DNA of 64,000 bases from Glandiceps talaboti (GCF_964340395.1 NC_135562.1:22922173-22986172); one strand, 5' to 3'; shown: positions 1 to 16,882, numbered from the stretch's first letter. The notes: generated by a model not told the origin, from the sequence alone. Numbers and translations are program-made.

Positions 1-3000
1 TACTGACCTATAGCTGGACGGTTAACAAAATATAATACTATACTGGTCATTAGCTGGATGGTTAACAAAATATAATACTATACTGGTCAATAGCTGGACG
101 GTTAACAAAATATAATACTATACTGGTCAATAGCTGGATGGTTAACAAAATATAATACTATACTGACCTATAGCTTGACAGTTAACACAATATAATACTA
201 TACTGGTCAATAGCTGGACGGTTAACAAAATATAATACTATACTGGTCAATAGCTGGATGGTTAAAAAAATATAATACTCTACTGGTCAATAGCTGGATG
301 GTTAACAAAATATAATACTCTACTGGTCAATAGCTGGATGGTTAACAAAATATAATACTATACTGACCTATAGCTGGACAGTTAACACAATATAATACTA
401 TACTGGCCAATAGCTGGACGGTTAACAAAATATAATACTCTACTGGTCAATAGCTGGATGGTTAACAAAATATAATACTATACTGGCCAATAGCTGGATG
501 GTTAACAAAATATAATACTATACTGGCCAATAGCTGGATGGTTAACAAAATATAATACTCTACTGGTCAATAGCTGGACGGTTAACAAAATATAATACTC
601 TACTGGTCAATAGCTGGATGGTTAACAAAATATAATACTATACTGGTCAATAGCTGGATGGTTAACAAAATATAATACTCTACTGACCTATAACTGGACA
701 GTTAACACAATATAATACTCTACTGGCCAATAGCTGGATGGTTAACAAAATATAATACTATACTGGCCAATAGCTGGATGGTTAACAAAATATAATACTC
801 TACTGGCCAATAGCTGGATGGTTAACAAAATATAATACTATGCTGGCCAATAGCTGGACGGTTAACAAAATATAATACTCTACTGGCCAATAGCTGGATG
901 GTTAACAAAATATAATACTATACTGGCCAATAGCTGGACGGTTAACAAAATATAATACTCTACTGGCCAATAGCTGGATGGTTAACAAAATATAATACTA
1001 TACTGGCCAATAGCTGGACGGTTAACAAAATATAATAATCTACTGGCCAATAGCTGGATGGTTAACAAAATATAATACTCTACTGGCCAATAGCTGGATG
1101 GTTAACAAAATATAATACTATACTGACCTATAGCTGGACAGTTAGCACAATATAATACTATACTGGTCAATAGCTGGACGGTTAACAAAATATAATACTA
1201 TACTGGTCAATAGCTGGATGGTTAACAAAATATAATACTCTACTGGTCAATAGCTGGATGGTTAACAAAATATAATACTATACTGACCTATAGCTGGACA
1301 GTTAACACAATATAATACTATACTGGCCAATAGCTGGACGGTTAACAAAATATAATACTATACTGACCTATAGCTGGACGGTTAACAAAATATAATACTA
1401 TACTGGTCATTAGCTGGATGGTTAACAAAATATAATACTATACTGGTCAATAGCTGGACGTTTAACAAAATATAATACTATACTGGTCAATAGCTGGATG
1501 GTTAACAAAATATAATACTATACTGACCTATAGCTTGACAGTTAACACAATATAATACTATACTGGTCAATAGCTGGACGGTTAACAAAATATAATACTA
1601 TACTGGTCAATAGCTGGATGGTTAACAAAATATAATACTCTACTGGTCAATAGCTGGATGGTTAACAAAATATAATACTCTACTGGTCAATAGCTGGATG
1701 GTTAACAAAATATAATACTATACTGACCTATAGCTGGACAGTTAACACAATATAATACTATACTGGCCAATAGCTGGACGGTTAACAAAATATAATACTC
1801 TACTGGTCAATAGCTGGATGGTTAACAAAATATAATACTATACTGGCCAATAGCTGGATGGTTAACAAAATATAATACTATACTGGCCAATAGCTGGATG
1901 GTTAACAAAATATAATACTCTACTGGTCAATAGCTGGACGGTTAACAAAATATAATACTCTACTGGTCAATAGCTGGATGGTTAACAAAATATAATACTC
2001 TACTGGTCAATAGCTGGACGGTTAACAAAATATAATACTCTACTGGTCAATAGCTGGATGGTTAACAAAATATAATACTATACTGGTCAATAGCTGGATG
2101 GTTAACAAAATATAATACTCTACTGACCTATAACTGGACAGTTAACACAATATAATACTCTACTGGCCAATAGCTGGATGGTTAACAAAATATAATACTA
2201 TACTGGCCAATAGCTGGATGGTTAACAAAATATAATACTCTACTGGCCAATAGCTGGATGGTTAACAAAATATAATACTATGCTGGCCAATAGCTGGACG
2301 GTTAACAAAATATAATACTCTACTGGCCAATAGCTGGATGGTTAACAAAATATAATACTATACTGGCCAATAGCTGGACGGTTAACAAAATATAATACTC
2401 TACTGGCCAATAGCTGGATGGTTAACAAAATATAATACTATACTGGCCAATAGCTGGACGGTTAACAAAATATAATAATCTACTGGCCAATAGCTGGATG
2501 GTTAACAAAATATAATACTCTACTGGCCAATAGCTGGATGGTTAACAAAATATAATACTATACTGACCTATAGCTGGACAGTTAGCACAATATAATACTA
2601 TACTGGTCAATAGCTGGACGGTTAACAAAATATAATACTATACTGGTCAATAGCTGGATGGTTAACAAAATATAATACTCTACTGGTCAATAGCTGGATG
2701 GTTAACAAAATATAATACTATACTGACCTATAGCTGGACAGTTAACACAATATAATACTATACTGGCCAATAGCTGGACGGTTAACAAAATATAATACTA
2801 TACTGACCTATAGCTGGACGGTTAACAAAATATAATACTATACTGGTCATTAGCTGGATGGTTAACAAAATATAATACTATACTGGTCAATAGCTGGACG
2901 GTTAACAAAATATAATACTATACTGGTCAATAGCTGGATGGTTAACAAAATATAATACTATACTGACCTATAGCTTGACAGTTAACACAATATAATACTA

Positions 3001-6000
3001 TACTGGTCAATAGCTGGACGGTTAACAAAATATAATACTATACTGGTCAATAGCTGGATGGTTAACAAAATATAATACTCTACTGGCCAATAGCTGGATG
3101 GTTAACAAAATATAATACTATACTGGCCAATAGCTGGACGGTTAACAAAATATAATACTCTACTGGCCAATAGCTGGATGGTTAACAAAATATAATACTA
3201 TACTGGCCAATAGCTGGACGGTTAACAAAATATAATACTCTACTGGCCAATAGCTGGATGGTTAACAAAATATAATACTATACTGACCAATAGCTGGACG
3301 GTTAACAAAATATAATAATCTACTGGCCAATAGCTGGATGGTTAACAAAATATAATACTCTACTGGCCAATAGCTGGACTGTTAACAAAATATAATATTA
3401 TACTGGCCAATAGCTGGATGGTTAACAAAATATAATACTCTACTGGCCAATAGCTGGATGGTTAACAAAATATAATACTATACTGGCCAATAGCTGGACA
3501 GTTAACACAATATAATACTATACTTGCCAATAGCTGGATGGTTAACAAAATATAATACTATACTGGCCAATAGCTGGATGGTTAACAAAATATAATACTA
3601 TACTGGTCAATAGCTGGACGGTTAACAAAATATAATACTTTACTGGCCAATAGCTGGACAGTTAACACAATATAATACTCTACTGGCCAATAGCTGGATG
3701 GTTAACAAAATATAATACTATACTGACCTATAGCTGGACAGTTAGCACAATATAATACTATACTGACCAATAGCTGGACGGTTAACAAAATATAATAATC
3801 TACTGGCCAATAGCTGGATGGTTAACAAAATATAATACTCTACTGGCCAATAGCTGGACTGTTAACAAAATATAATACTATACTGGCCAATAGCTGGATG
3901 GTTAACAAAATATAATACTCTACTGGCCAATAGCTGGATGGTTAACAAAATATAATACTATACTGGCCAATAGCTGGACAGTTAACACAATATAATACTA
4001 TACTTGCCAATAGCTGGATGGTTAACAAAATATAATACTATACTGGCCAATAGCTGGATGGTTAACAAAATATAATACTATACTGGTCAATAGCTGGACG
4101 GTTAACAAAATATAATACTTTACTGGCCAATAGCTGGACAGTTAACACAATATAATACTCTACTGGCCAATAGCTGGATGGTTAACAAAATATAATACTA
4201 TACTGACCTATAGCTGGACAGTTAGCACAATATAATACTATACTGGTCAATAGCTGGACGGTTAACAAAATATAATACTATACTGGTCAATAGCTGGATG
4301 GTTAACAAAATATAATACTCTACTGGTCAATAGCTGGATGGTTAACAAAATATAATACTATACTGACCTATAGCTGGACAGTTAACACAATATAATACTA
4401 TACTGGCCAATAGCTGGACGGTTAACAAAATATAATACTATACTGACCTATAGCTGGACGGTTAACAAAATATAATACTATACTGGTCATTAGCTGGATG
4501 GTTAACAAAATATAATACTATACTGGTCAATAGCTGGACGGTTAACAAAATATAATACTATACTGGTCAATAGCTGGATGGTTAACAAAATATAATACTA
4601 TACTGACCTATAGCTTGACAGTTAACACAATATAATACTATACTGGTCAATAGCTGGACGGTTAACAAAATATAATACTATACTGGTCAATAGCTGGATG
4701 GTTAACAAAATATAATACTCTACTGGTCAATAGCTGGATGGTTAACAAAATATAATACTCTACTGGTCAATAGCTGGATGGTTAACAAAATATAATACTA
4801 TACTGACCTATAGCTGGACAGTTAACACAATATAATACTATACTGGCCAATAGCTGGACGGTTAACAAAATATAATACTCTACTGGTCAATAGCTGGATG
4901 GTTAACAAAATATAATACTATACTGGCCAATAGCTGGATGGTTAACAAAATATAATACTATACTGGCCAATAGCTGGATGGTTAACAAAATATAATACTC
5001 TACTGGTCAATAGCTGGACGGTTAACAAAATATAATACTCTACTGGTCAATAGCTGGATGGTTAACAGAATATAATACTATACTGGTCAATAGCTGGATG
5101 GTTAACAAAATATAATACTCTACTGACCTATAACTGGACAGTTAACACAATATAATACTCTACTGGCCAATAGCTGGATGGTTAACAAAATATAATACTC
5201 TACTGGCCAATAGCTGGATGGTTAACAAAATATAATACTATACTGGCCAATAGCTGGATGGTTAACAAAATATAATACTCTACTGGCCAATAGCTGGATG
5301 GTTAACAAAATATAATACTATACTGGCCAATAGCTGGACGGTTAAAAAAATATAATACTCTACTGGCCAATAGCTGGATGGTTAACAAAATATAATACTA
5401 TACTGGCCAATAGCTGGACGGTTAACAAAATATAATACTCTACTGGCCAATAGCTGGATGGTTAACAAAATATAATACTATACTGGCCAATAGCTGGACG
5501 GTTAACAAAATATAATAATCTACTGGCCAATAGCTGGATGGTTAACAAAATATAATACTCTACTGGCCAATAGCTGGACTGTTAACAAAATATAATACTA
5601 TACTGGTCAATAGCTGGATGGTTAACAAAATATAATACTCTACTGGTCAATAGCTGGATGGTTAACAAAATATAATACTCTACTGGTCAATAGCTGGATG
5701 GTTAACAAAATATAATACTATACTGACCTATAGCTGGACAGTTAACACAATATAATACTATACTGGCCAATAGCTGGACGGTTAACAAAATATAATACTC
5801 TACTGGTCAATAGCTGGATGGTTAACAAAATATAATACTATACTGGCCAATAGCTGGATGGTTAACAAAATATAATACTATACTGGCCAATAGCTGGATG
5901 GTTAACAAAATATAATACTCTACTGGTCAATAGCTGGACGGTTAACAAATTATAATACTCTACTGGTCAATAGCTGGATGGTTAACAAAATATAATACTA

Positions 6001-7568
6001 TACTGGTCAATAGCTGGATGGTTAACAAAATATAATACTCTACTGACCTATAACTGGACAGTTAACACAATATAATACTCTACTGGCCAATAGCTGGATG
6101 GTTAACAAAATATAATACTCTACTGGCCAATAGCTGGATGGTTAACAAAATATAATACTATACTGGCCAATAGCTGGATGGTTAACAAAATATAATACTC
6201 TACTGGCCAATAGCTGGATGGTTAACAAAATATAATACTATACTGGCCAATAGCTGGACGGTTAACAAAATATAATACTCTACTGGCCAATAGCTGGATG
6301 GTTAACAAAATATAATACTATACTGGCCAATAGCTGGACGGTTAACAAAATATAATACTCTACTGGCCAATAGCTGGATGGTTAACAAAATATAATACTA
6401 TACTGGCCAATAGCTGGACGGTTAACAAAATATAATAATCTACTGGCCAATAGCTGGATGGTTAACAAAATATAATACTCTACTGGCCAATAGCTGGACT
6501 GTTAACAAAATATAATACTATACTGGCCAATAGCTGGATGGTTAACAAAATATAATACTCTACTGGCCAATAGCTGGATGGTTAACAAAATATAATACTA
6601 TACTGGCCAATAGCTGGACAGTTAACACAATATAATACTATACTTGCCAATAGCTGGATGGTTAACAAAATATAATACTATACTGGCCAATAGCTGGATG
6701 GTTAACAAAATATAATACTATACTGGTCAATAGCTGGACGGTTAACAAAATATAATACTTTACTGGCCAATAGCTGGACAGTTAACACAATATAATACTC
6801 TACTGGCCAATAGCTGGATGGTTAACAAAATATAATACTATACTGGCCAATAGCTGGGCGGTTAACAAAATATAATATTCTACTGGCCAATAGCTGGATG
6901 GTTAACAAAATATAATACTATACTGGTCAATAGCTGGACGGTTAACAAAATATAATACTTTACTGGCCAATAGCTGGATGGTTAACAAAATATAATACTT
7001 TACTGGCCAATAGCTGGATGGTTAACAAAATATAATACTCTACTGGTCAATAGCTGGATGGTTAACAAAATATAATACTATACTGGTCAATAGCTGGATG
7101 GTTAACAAAATATAATACTATACTGGCCAATAGCTGGATGGTTAACAAAATATAATACTATACTGGCCAATAGCTGGATGGTTAACAAAATATAATACTA
7201 TACTGGTCAATAGCTGGACGGTTAACAAAATATAATACTTTACTGGCCAATAGCTGGATGGTTAACAAAATATAATACTTTACTGGCCAATAGCTGGATG
7301 GTTAACAAAATATAATACTCTACTGGTCAATAGCTGGATGGTTAACAAAATATAATACTATACTGGTCAATAGCTGGATGGTTAACAAAATATAATACTA
7401 TACTGGCCAATAGCTGGATGGTTAACAAAATATAATACTATACTGGTCAATAGCTGGACGGTTAACAAAATATAATACTTTACTGGCCAATAGCTGGATG
7501 GTTAACAACATATAATACTATACTGGTCAATAGCTGGATGGTTAACAAAATATAATACTATACTGGCT
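1..7568. repeat. 40-bp satellite with higher-order structure
   Basis: About 189 head-to-tail copies of a 40-bp AT-rich unit (TACTGGTCAATAGCTGGATG then GTTAACAAAATATAATACTA). Variants such as TACTGACCTA, GGTCAT and CACAA recur in the same order. The block starting TACTGACCTA..GGTCAT begins at 1, 1361, 2801 and 4441, spacings of 34, 36 and 41 units. Shorter duplications exist too, for example 480 bp between 3281 and 3761. There are no ORFs. The left end is outside the window. Confidence 0.97.
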
Positions 7569-7663
7569 ATTAGTCGTATAAAAATCACCAAAAACAAAGA
7601 CTGATACAGTTCAGCTGATATGCTAAATACGTTCTCTTCAGTTAACCAGACCACTAAGGTCAC

Positions 7664-7860
7664 TATAGATTACTTGTATGTTCTTGTCTATTCTCATCTT
7701 AACCTTCGATATAGATTATTTGTATATGCTTATCTATTCTTATCTTAATATTCAATATAGATTATTTGTATATACTTGTCTATTCTCATCTTAACATTCA
7801 ATATATATTACTTGTATATTCTTTCCTATTCTCGTCTTAACCTTCAATATAGATTATTTA
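7664..7860. repeat. 46-bp degenerate tandem repeat (4 copies)
   Basis: Units of about 46 bp containing TATAGATTACTTGTATGTTC and TCTATTCTCATCTTAAC repeat four times with 10-20% change. Nothing coding is seen. Confidence 0.85.
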
Positions 7861-8712
7861 GTTTGTGAGAGCACCATATGTGATATTAGTTTGTGAGAGC
7901 ACCATATGTGATATCAGTTTGGCAGAGTACCATACGTGATATTAGTTTGTGAGAGCACCATATGTGATATTAGTTTGTCAGAGTACCATACGTGACATTA
8001 GTTTGTGAGAGCACCATATGTGATATTAGTTTGTGAGAGCACCATATGTGATATTAGTTTGTGAGATCACCATATGTGATATTAGTTTGGCAGAGCACTA
8101 TATGTGATATTAGTTTGTGAGAGCACCATACGTGATATTAGTTTGTGAGAGCACCATACTTGATATCAGTTTGTCAGAGCACCATATGTGATATTAGTTT
8201 GTGAGAGCATCATACGTGATATTAGTTTGTGAGAGCACCATACGTGATATTAGTTTGTGAGAGCACCATGTGACATTAGTTTGTGAGAGCACCATGTGAT
8301 ATTAGTTTGTGAGAGCACCATGTGATATTAGTTTGTGAGAGCACCATGTGTGATATTAGTTTGTGAGAGCACCATGTGAAATATTAGTTTGTGAGAGCAC
8401 CATGTGTGATATTAGTTTGTGAGAGCACCATGTGACATTAGTTTGTGAGAGCACCATGTGATATTAGTTTGTGAGAGCACCATGTGATATTAGTTTGTGA
8501 GAGCACCATGTGATATTAGTTTGTGAGAGTACCATGTGTGATATTAGTTTGTGAGAGCACCATGTGATATTAGTTTGTGAGAGCACCATGTGATATTAGT
8601 TTGTGAGAGCACCATACGTGATATTAGTTTGTGAGAGCACCATGTGATAGTAGTTTGTGAGAGCACCATGTGATATTAGTTTGTGAGAGCACCATATGTG
8701 ATATTAGTTTGT
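7861..8712. repeat. 28-bp minisatellite
   Basis: About 30 copies of TTAGTTTGTGAGAGCACCAT plus ATGTGATA, with a 26-bp variant lacking AT taking over in the middle of the array (about 8270-8680). Confidence 0.95.
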
Positions 8713-8849
8713 TTGATATGACGTGTTTTGCCAAACCTATCAATCAGCACACCATTGATAAGGTCTTGACGACGTGACGTATCTCACAGTCTAGTCTAGT
8801 TTGGTGTATACTATAAATTAGCATTTTTCTACAGTTATGGTATATTATG

Positions 8850-10357
<1,508 letters not shown>

Positions 10358-13300
10358 CTATCGTGTAATAGAGAGACCATACTGTAGTGTCTATCGTGTA
10401 ATAGAGAGACCATACTAGAGAGACCATACTGTAGTGTCTATCGTGTAATAGAGAGACCATACTGTAGTGTCTATCGTGTAATAGAGAGACCATACTGTAG
10501 TGTCTATCGTGTAATAGAGAGACCATACTATAGAGACCATACTGCAGTGTCTATCGTGTAATAGAGAGACCATACTGTAGTGTCTATCGTGTAATAGAGA
10601 GACCATACTGTAGTGTCTATCGTGTAATAGAGAGACCATACTGTAGTGTCTATCGTGTAATAGAGAGACCATACTATAGAGACCATACTGTAGTGTCTAT
10701 CGTGTAATAGAGAGACCATACTGTAGTGTCTATCGTGTAATAGAGAGACCATACTGTAGTGTCTATCGTGTAATAGAGAGACCATACTGTAGTGTCTATC
10801 GTGTAATAGAGAGACCATACTGTAGTGTCTATCGTGTAATAGAGAGACCATACTGTAGTGTCTATCGTGTAATAGAGAGACCATACTATAGAGACCATAC
10901 TGCAGTGTCTATCGTGTAATAGAGAGACCATACTGTAGTGTCTATCGTGTAATAGAGAGACCATACTGTAGTGTCTATCGTGTAATAGAGAGACCATACT
11001 ATAGAGACCATACTATAGAGACCATACTGCAGTGTCTATCGTGTAATAGAGAGACCATACTGTAGTGTCTATCGTGTAATAGAGAGACCATACTGTAGTG
11101 TCTATCGTGTAATAGAGAGACCATACTATAGAGACCATACTGCAGTGTCTATCGTGTAATAGAGAGACCATACTATAGAGACCATACTATAGAGACCATA
11201 CTGCAGTGTCTATCGTGTAATAGAGAGACCATACTGTAGTGTCTATCGTGTAATAGAGAGACCATACTGTAGTGTCTATCGTGTAATAGAGAGACCATAC
11301 TGTAGTGTCTATCGTGTAATAGAGAGACCATACTGTAGTGTCTATCGTGTAATAGAGAGACCATACTATAGAGACCATACTGCAGTGTCTATCGTGTAAT
11401 AGAGAGACCATACTGTAGTGTCTATCGTGTAATAGAGAGACCATACTGTAGTGTCTATCGTGTAATAGAGAGACCATACTGTAGTGTCTATCGTGTAATA
11501 GAGAGACCATACTATAGAGACCATACTGTAGTGTCTATCGTGTAATAGAGAGACCATACTGTAGTGTCTATCGTGTAATAGAGAGACCATACTGTAGTGT
11601 CTATCGTGTAATAGAGAGACCATACTGTAGTGTCTATCGTGTAATAGAGAGCCCATACTGTAGTGTCTATCGTGTAATAGAGAGACCATACTGTAGTGTC
11701 TATCGTGTAATAGAGAGACCATACTATAGAGACCATACTGTAGTGTCTATCGTGTAATAGAGAGACCATACTGTAGTGTCTATCGTGTAATAGAGAGACC
11801 ATACTGTAGTGTCTATCGTGTAATAGAGAGACCATACTGTAGTGTCTATCGTGTAATAGAGAGACCATACTGTAGTGTCTATCGTGTAATAGAGAGACCA
11901 TACTATAGAGACCATACTGTAGTGTCTATCGTGTAATAGAGAGACCATACTGTAGTGTCTATCGTGTAATAGAGAGACCATACTGTAGTGTCTATCGTGT
12001 AATAGAGAGACCATACTGTAGTGTCTATCGTGTAATAGAGAGACCATACTGTAGTGTCTATCGTGTAATAGAGAGACCATACTATAGAGACCATACTGTA
12101 GTGTCTATCGTGTAATAGAGAGACCATACTGTAGTGTCTATCGTGTAATAGAGAGACCATACTGTAGTGTCTATATCGTGTAATAGAGAGACCATACTAT
12201 AGAGACCATACTGCAGTGTCTATCGTGTAATAGAGAGACCATACTGTAGTGTCTATCGTGTAATAGAGAGACCATACTGTAGTGTCTATCGTGTAATAGA
12301 GAGACCATACTGTAGTGTCTATCGTGTAATAGAGAGACCATACTGCAGTGTCTATCGTGTAATAGAGAGACCATACTGTAGTGTCTATCGTGTAATAGAG
12401 AGACCATACTGTAGTGTCTATCGTGTAATAGAGAGACCATACTGTAGTGTCTATCGTGTAATAGAGAGACCATACTGTAGTGTCTATCGTGTAATAGAGA
12501 GACCATACTATAGAGACCATACTGTAGTGTCTATCGTGTAATAGAGAGACCATACTGTAGTGTCTATCGTGTAATAGAGAGACCATACTGTAGTGTCTAT
12601 CGTGTAATAGAGAGACCATACTGTAGTGTCTATCGTGTAATAGAGAGACCATACTATAGAGACCATACTGTAGTGTCTATCGTGTAATAGAGAGACCATA
12701 CTGTAGTGTCTATCGTGCAATAGAGAGACCATACTGTAGTGTCTATCGTGTAATAGAGAGACCATACTATAGAGACCATACTGTAGTGTCTATCGTGTAA
12801 TAGAGAGACCATACTGTAGTGTCTATCGTGTAATAGAGAGACCATACTGTAGTGTCTATCGTGTAATAGAGAGACCATACTGTAGTGTCTATCGTGTAAT
12901 AGAGAGACCATACTGTAGTGTCTATCGTGTAATAGAGAGACCATACTGTAGTGTCTATCGTGTAATAGAGAGACCATACTATAGAGACCATACTGTAGTG
13001 TCTATCGTGTAATAGAGAGACCATACTGTAGTGTCTATCGTGTAATAGAGAGACCATACTGTAGTGTCTATCGTGTAATAGAGAGACCATACTGCAGTGT
13101 CTATCGTGTAATAGAGAGACCATACTGTAGTGTCTATCGTGTAATAGAGAGACCATACTGTAGTGTCTATCGTGTAATAGAGAGACCATACTGTAGTGTC
13201 TATCGTGTAATAGAGAGACCATACTGTAGTGTCTATCGTGTAATAGAGAGACCATACTGCAGTGTCTATCGTGTAATAGAGAGACCATACTGTAGTGTCT

Positions 13301-13993
13301 ATCGTGTAATAGAGAGACCATACTGTAGTGTCTATCGTGTAATAGAGAGACCATACTGTAGTGTCTATCGTGTAATAGAGAGACCATACTGTAGTGTCTA
13401 TCGTGTAATAGAGAGACCATACTGTAGTGTCTATCGTGTAATAGAGAGACCATACTGTAGTGTCTATCGTGTAATAGAGAGACCATACTGTAGTGTCTAT
13501 CGTGTAATAGAGAGACCATACTGTAGTGTCTATCGTGTAATAGAGAGACCATACTGTAGTGTCTATCGTGTAATAGAGAGACCATACTGTAGTGTCTATC
13601 GTGTAATAGAGAGACCATACTGTAGTGTCTATCGTGTAATAGAGAGACCATACTGTAGTGTCTATCGTGTAATAGAGAGACCATACTGTAGTGTCTATCG
13701 TGTAATAGAGAGACCATACTGCAGTGTCTATCGTGTAATAGAGAGACCATACTGTAGTGTCTATCGTGTAATAGAGAGACCATACTGCAGTGTCTATCGT
13801 GTAATAGAGAGACCATACTGCAATGTCTATCGTGTAATAGAGAGACCATACTGTAGTGTCTATCGTGTAATAGAGAGACCATACTGTAGTGTCTATCGTG
13901 TAATAGAGAGACCATACTGTAGTGTCTATCGTGTAATAGAGAGACCATACTGTAGTGTCTATCGTGTAATAGAGAGACCATACTGTAGTGTCT
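10358..13993. repeat. 33-bp minisatellite (about 110 copies)
   Basis: The unit CTATCGTGTAATAGAGAGAC plus CATACTGTAGTGT is 33 bp. A 14-bp partial repeat (TATAGAGACCATAC) is inserted at intervals. Because 33 is divisible by three and two minus-strand frames lack stops, frames up to 404 codons appear (12767-13981). They encode only an 11-residue repeat and I do not regard them as genes. Confidence 0.96.
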
Positions 13994-15017
13994 GAGTGGA
14001 TAACATCAAAGATGTATTCAGGCTATTAATTTGAAACAGTAACGTAAAGTTATCCTTATTTTTCATCTCGCCTACGTATATGGCCAACACTTTACTTTAA
14101 AATTTTGAAAAATAAATTAAAGTAAATATTTTCCCAGCTTAATAGTCTTTGAAGGAGTAAAGTTAGTTGGTATAAATATAGTCCTTCAACTGCTATAGAT
14201 AGGCTATAGACTTTCCATTGAAAGAAACTTGAAGCCACTGATATTAATACTTATAGTAGCGTACACACACTCCTATTTCCTAGCATTGGACGCACATGCA
14301 TTGCTGTTCCTGTATACAGTACCCATATTGGATGTACAGTCGTTTTAGGGGCTTTCTAGTTCGTTTTTACCTTATACTGTTTATTAAACAGGACAACGTT
14401 AGCATTGATTCCAGACTAAGGATTCCAATGAGATATAATGCAACCGTTGACCTAGTTCCTTGATTGTCTGATATACACTGGGTCGTTCTATCAATTGTTA
14501 ATATAGAATACCACTCCTGTCATAGGCTGATAGCTCGGATTGCGATTATATATTAAACCATCTGTAATCTACGATTTTCTATCTCCATGCACGATCCTAT
14601 CATAACTACTAACAGCCATCATAAATTGCCTGATGTTATCCCCATCACTTATATTTGTCTTGAAACTCGTACGCTCTTCTACACTTGTTGTTTGTTGGTA
14701 AATTTCGTAGTCTGTTTTGAACCCATTTCACAACTGCGCCTTGTGTGTGCTTTACTTTAAAACGGACCGAGTCATTTAGAGTTCACGCCGTATCAGTTGT
14801 TGTACCACTGGGAGATTTAAGGTATTAGACCACACAAAATTTCCCTTGTTGATATTGGTTTGCAGTTAAGAAAGTGATGATTACACACATCCATAACTAT
14901 ACATTTTCTGAAAGCTCTTGATCCACTCTTTACAATGAAATTAATAAAATTTGGTTTTATGTACTTCCGGTCACGTGACCTCTACATACGTGATAATTTG
15001 CATTTTTCGTTCAACAA
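13994..15017. other. No feature recognised
   Basis: Unassigned AT-rich sequence without a long frame, tandem repeat or recognisable element end. Confidence 0.5.
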
Positions 15018-15311
15018 AAATTAGCTCCTTCAAATTTCGACCAACAATAGAAAACGACGCATAATGTTTATCACCACGTCAGTGGCTACAAAACCGTGTC
15101 TCAGATTTGTCCTGTCTGTTTTTGTTACGAAGATATATAAATAATAATAAATAGTGTCCAAATAAACCATGTATGTCTCATTTAAATCCGTCTTACTTTC
15201 GAACAAAAGAAGCAATCAAAAATCTGAGACACGGTTTTGGAGCCACTGACGTGGTGAATAAGATCCTACTGTGTTTGTTATTGTCGGGTACTCTTTGAGG
15301 TTGCTAATTTC
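15018..15311. mobile_element. Foldback MITE, about 294 bp
   Basis: The two halves are inverted copies. The strongest part is CACGTCAGTGGCTACAAAAC at 15074 against GTTTTGGAGCCACTGACGTG at 15233. Weaker similarity extends to AAATTAGC and GCTAATTT at the ends. A central spacer of about 100 bp separates the strong arms. No target-site duplication is clear. The superfamily is unknown. Confidence 0.65.
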
Positions 15312-16711
15312 CACAAAGTAACGCAATTCTTTACAAAATGTAAACTTGAGAAAGTAACAAAAACATGTGTTGTGAGTTGAGACAAACAAAAAACGTTTAA
15401 CACATTCTTTACAGAAAAGTTGTAAGTGTCACATCCTTTATCACCTTCGAAAATTTGTTTTTTCCATGTTATGACCATTCTATTGGCCAAAAAATATGAA
15501 ATCTGTCAGTTCAAATGTAGCCAACGCCCACTATTCGACATGCGATTTTGGCTATTCGGGTTAAAAATTAACTTCCTCATTTGCATATGTTTGCGAAAGA
15601 ATTGAGGGCGGAGCCTTCTTCCTTTTATGGAAAGCAGAGTGTCAAGCTACGTTATATAGCGGTCTCAGGTTTTATGTAAAATAAACGTAGTGGTTTCCGG
15701 TGAGAGAGTAAATGTTCCCTGGGTTCTCGTTCAATTTAGAGGAGTTCCCCACTTGTGTGAACATGAAACGACGGAAAATATACCAATTGCTTTGAGAGTG
15801 GTATTTTAACTAATAAAGAAGCTAGTTAGCTTCATAAAACATATTTAGTATGATGGTATTTTCTTGGAGTAACAATGCATAGTCCGGTCGCGATTGTACA
15901 TGTACTATGTTTTGCTTTGAAGCATCGCATCGTACTCAGATTCGATTGTTTTTATTTTGATACATAACATGTATCTGTGTCGAAATCAACGTCAAAAGAC
16001 GCACCACTATCGTCGCAATTTCATTGTTGTGTCTACCAGGAAAATTACTGCGCCAGTTCATCTGGACACAGCATACACAGTACATTCAACCATGGGTGGA
16101 GGGGTCTATGATTTGAACACATCGCGCTTCCACGTCAATGCAAAACGCAAACTGTTAGACGTGTCTAGCCATATAACTCTCTTATGTCTCTAGCTCTTCG
16201 GCATGTTAATTTTTTTTGACAAAAACAAAAATAGTCGGAGACGAGACGGCACCACGGGAGGACTTCAGTGAGCACGGGCCGTGTTTAGAAAGAAGACGAA
16301 ACCACCTCATGTCAATTTGTGGTTGGTAATGAACTCAATTAAAAGAAAATGAAATAAAGCGAGTACATAGTTTTCAAGAGGGATAGTTATCCGACAGCTT
16401 CGCTCTACTACGCGTATACGACGACTTCGTATTTGGAATGTCGAAGACTGTAGCGTGATGACACGTACTACGTGCTACGAAGGGAAGGGGGGGGGGGACT
16501 TGGCGTTCGATACTGAAAATCTGTATAGCGCCATTGAAAATCGTAGATTTTTGAGGACATGTACCCGTAAAACGGATTATTTATTAGAATTCAATAATTG
16601 GGAATGATGTTCGTTTCGGTGACTTTTTATTTAGTGTCACCTAAGTGAAGTAGTGTCGATGAACAACACGAGACGGTATATGTTTACATGGAAACGATCT
16701 GTTGATCTGTA
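15312..16711. other. No feature recognised
   Basis: Unassigned sequence with a G-run near 16485. A 78-codon frame at 15957-16193 shows no family motif. Confidence 0.45.
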
Positions 16712-16720
16712 CTAGATAAC

Positions 16721-16873
16721 TAGTCTTGCTGCTAGACTAGTAGACGTTCGGGCTTTCTTTCGTATAAGCGAACGAAATTCGCAGTGAGGGCTTGCCCGAA
16801 CATCCTCGATAGCGATGTTAGGTCGTGTATCGTATTGTATCGGAAGAACATCCGAGGTCTAGCAGATATACTA
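16721..16873. mobile_element. MULE-like MITE, copy 1
   Basis: The left end is TAGTCTTGCTGCTAGAC and the right end GTCTAGCAGATATACTA, imperfect inverted repeats that extend inward (TTCGGGCTTTCTT against GGAAGAACATCCGAG). The flanks carry a perfect 9-bp direct repeat, CTAGATAAC (16712-16720 and 16874-16882). Nine-bp duplications are typical of Mutator-like elements. Two more copies lie at 45928 and 48297. Confidence 0.8.
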
Positions 16874-16882
16874 CTAGATAAC

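Noticed and set aside
1-7568. CRISPR-like array
   Set aside because: Units are contiguous 40-mers without unique spacers, and the window is eukaryotic.
12767-13981. A 404-codon minus-strand frame
   Set aside because: It is the product of the 33-bp minisatellite, open in two frames at once, with no start region or unique sequence.
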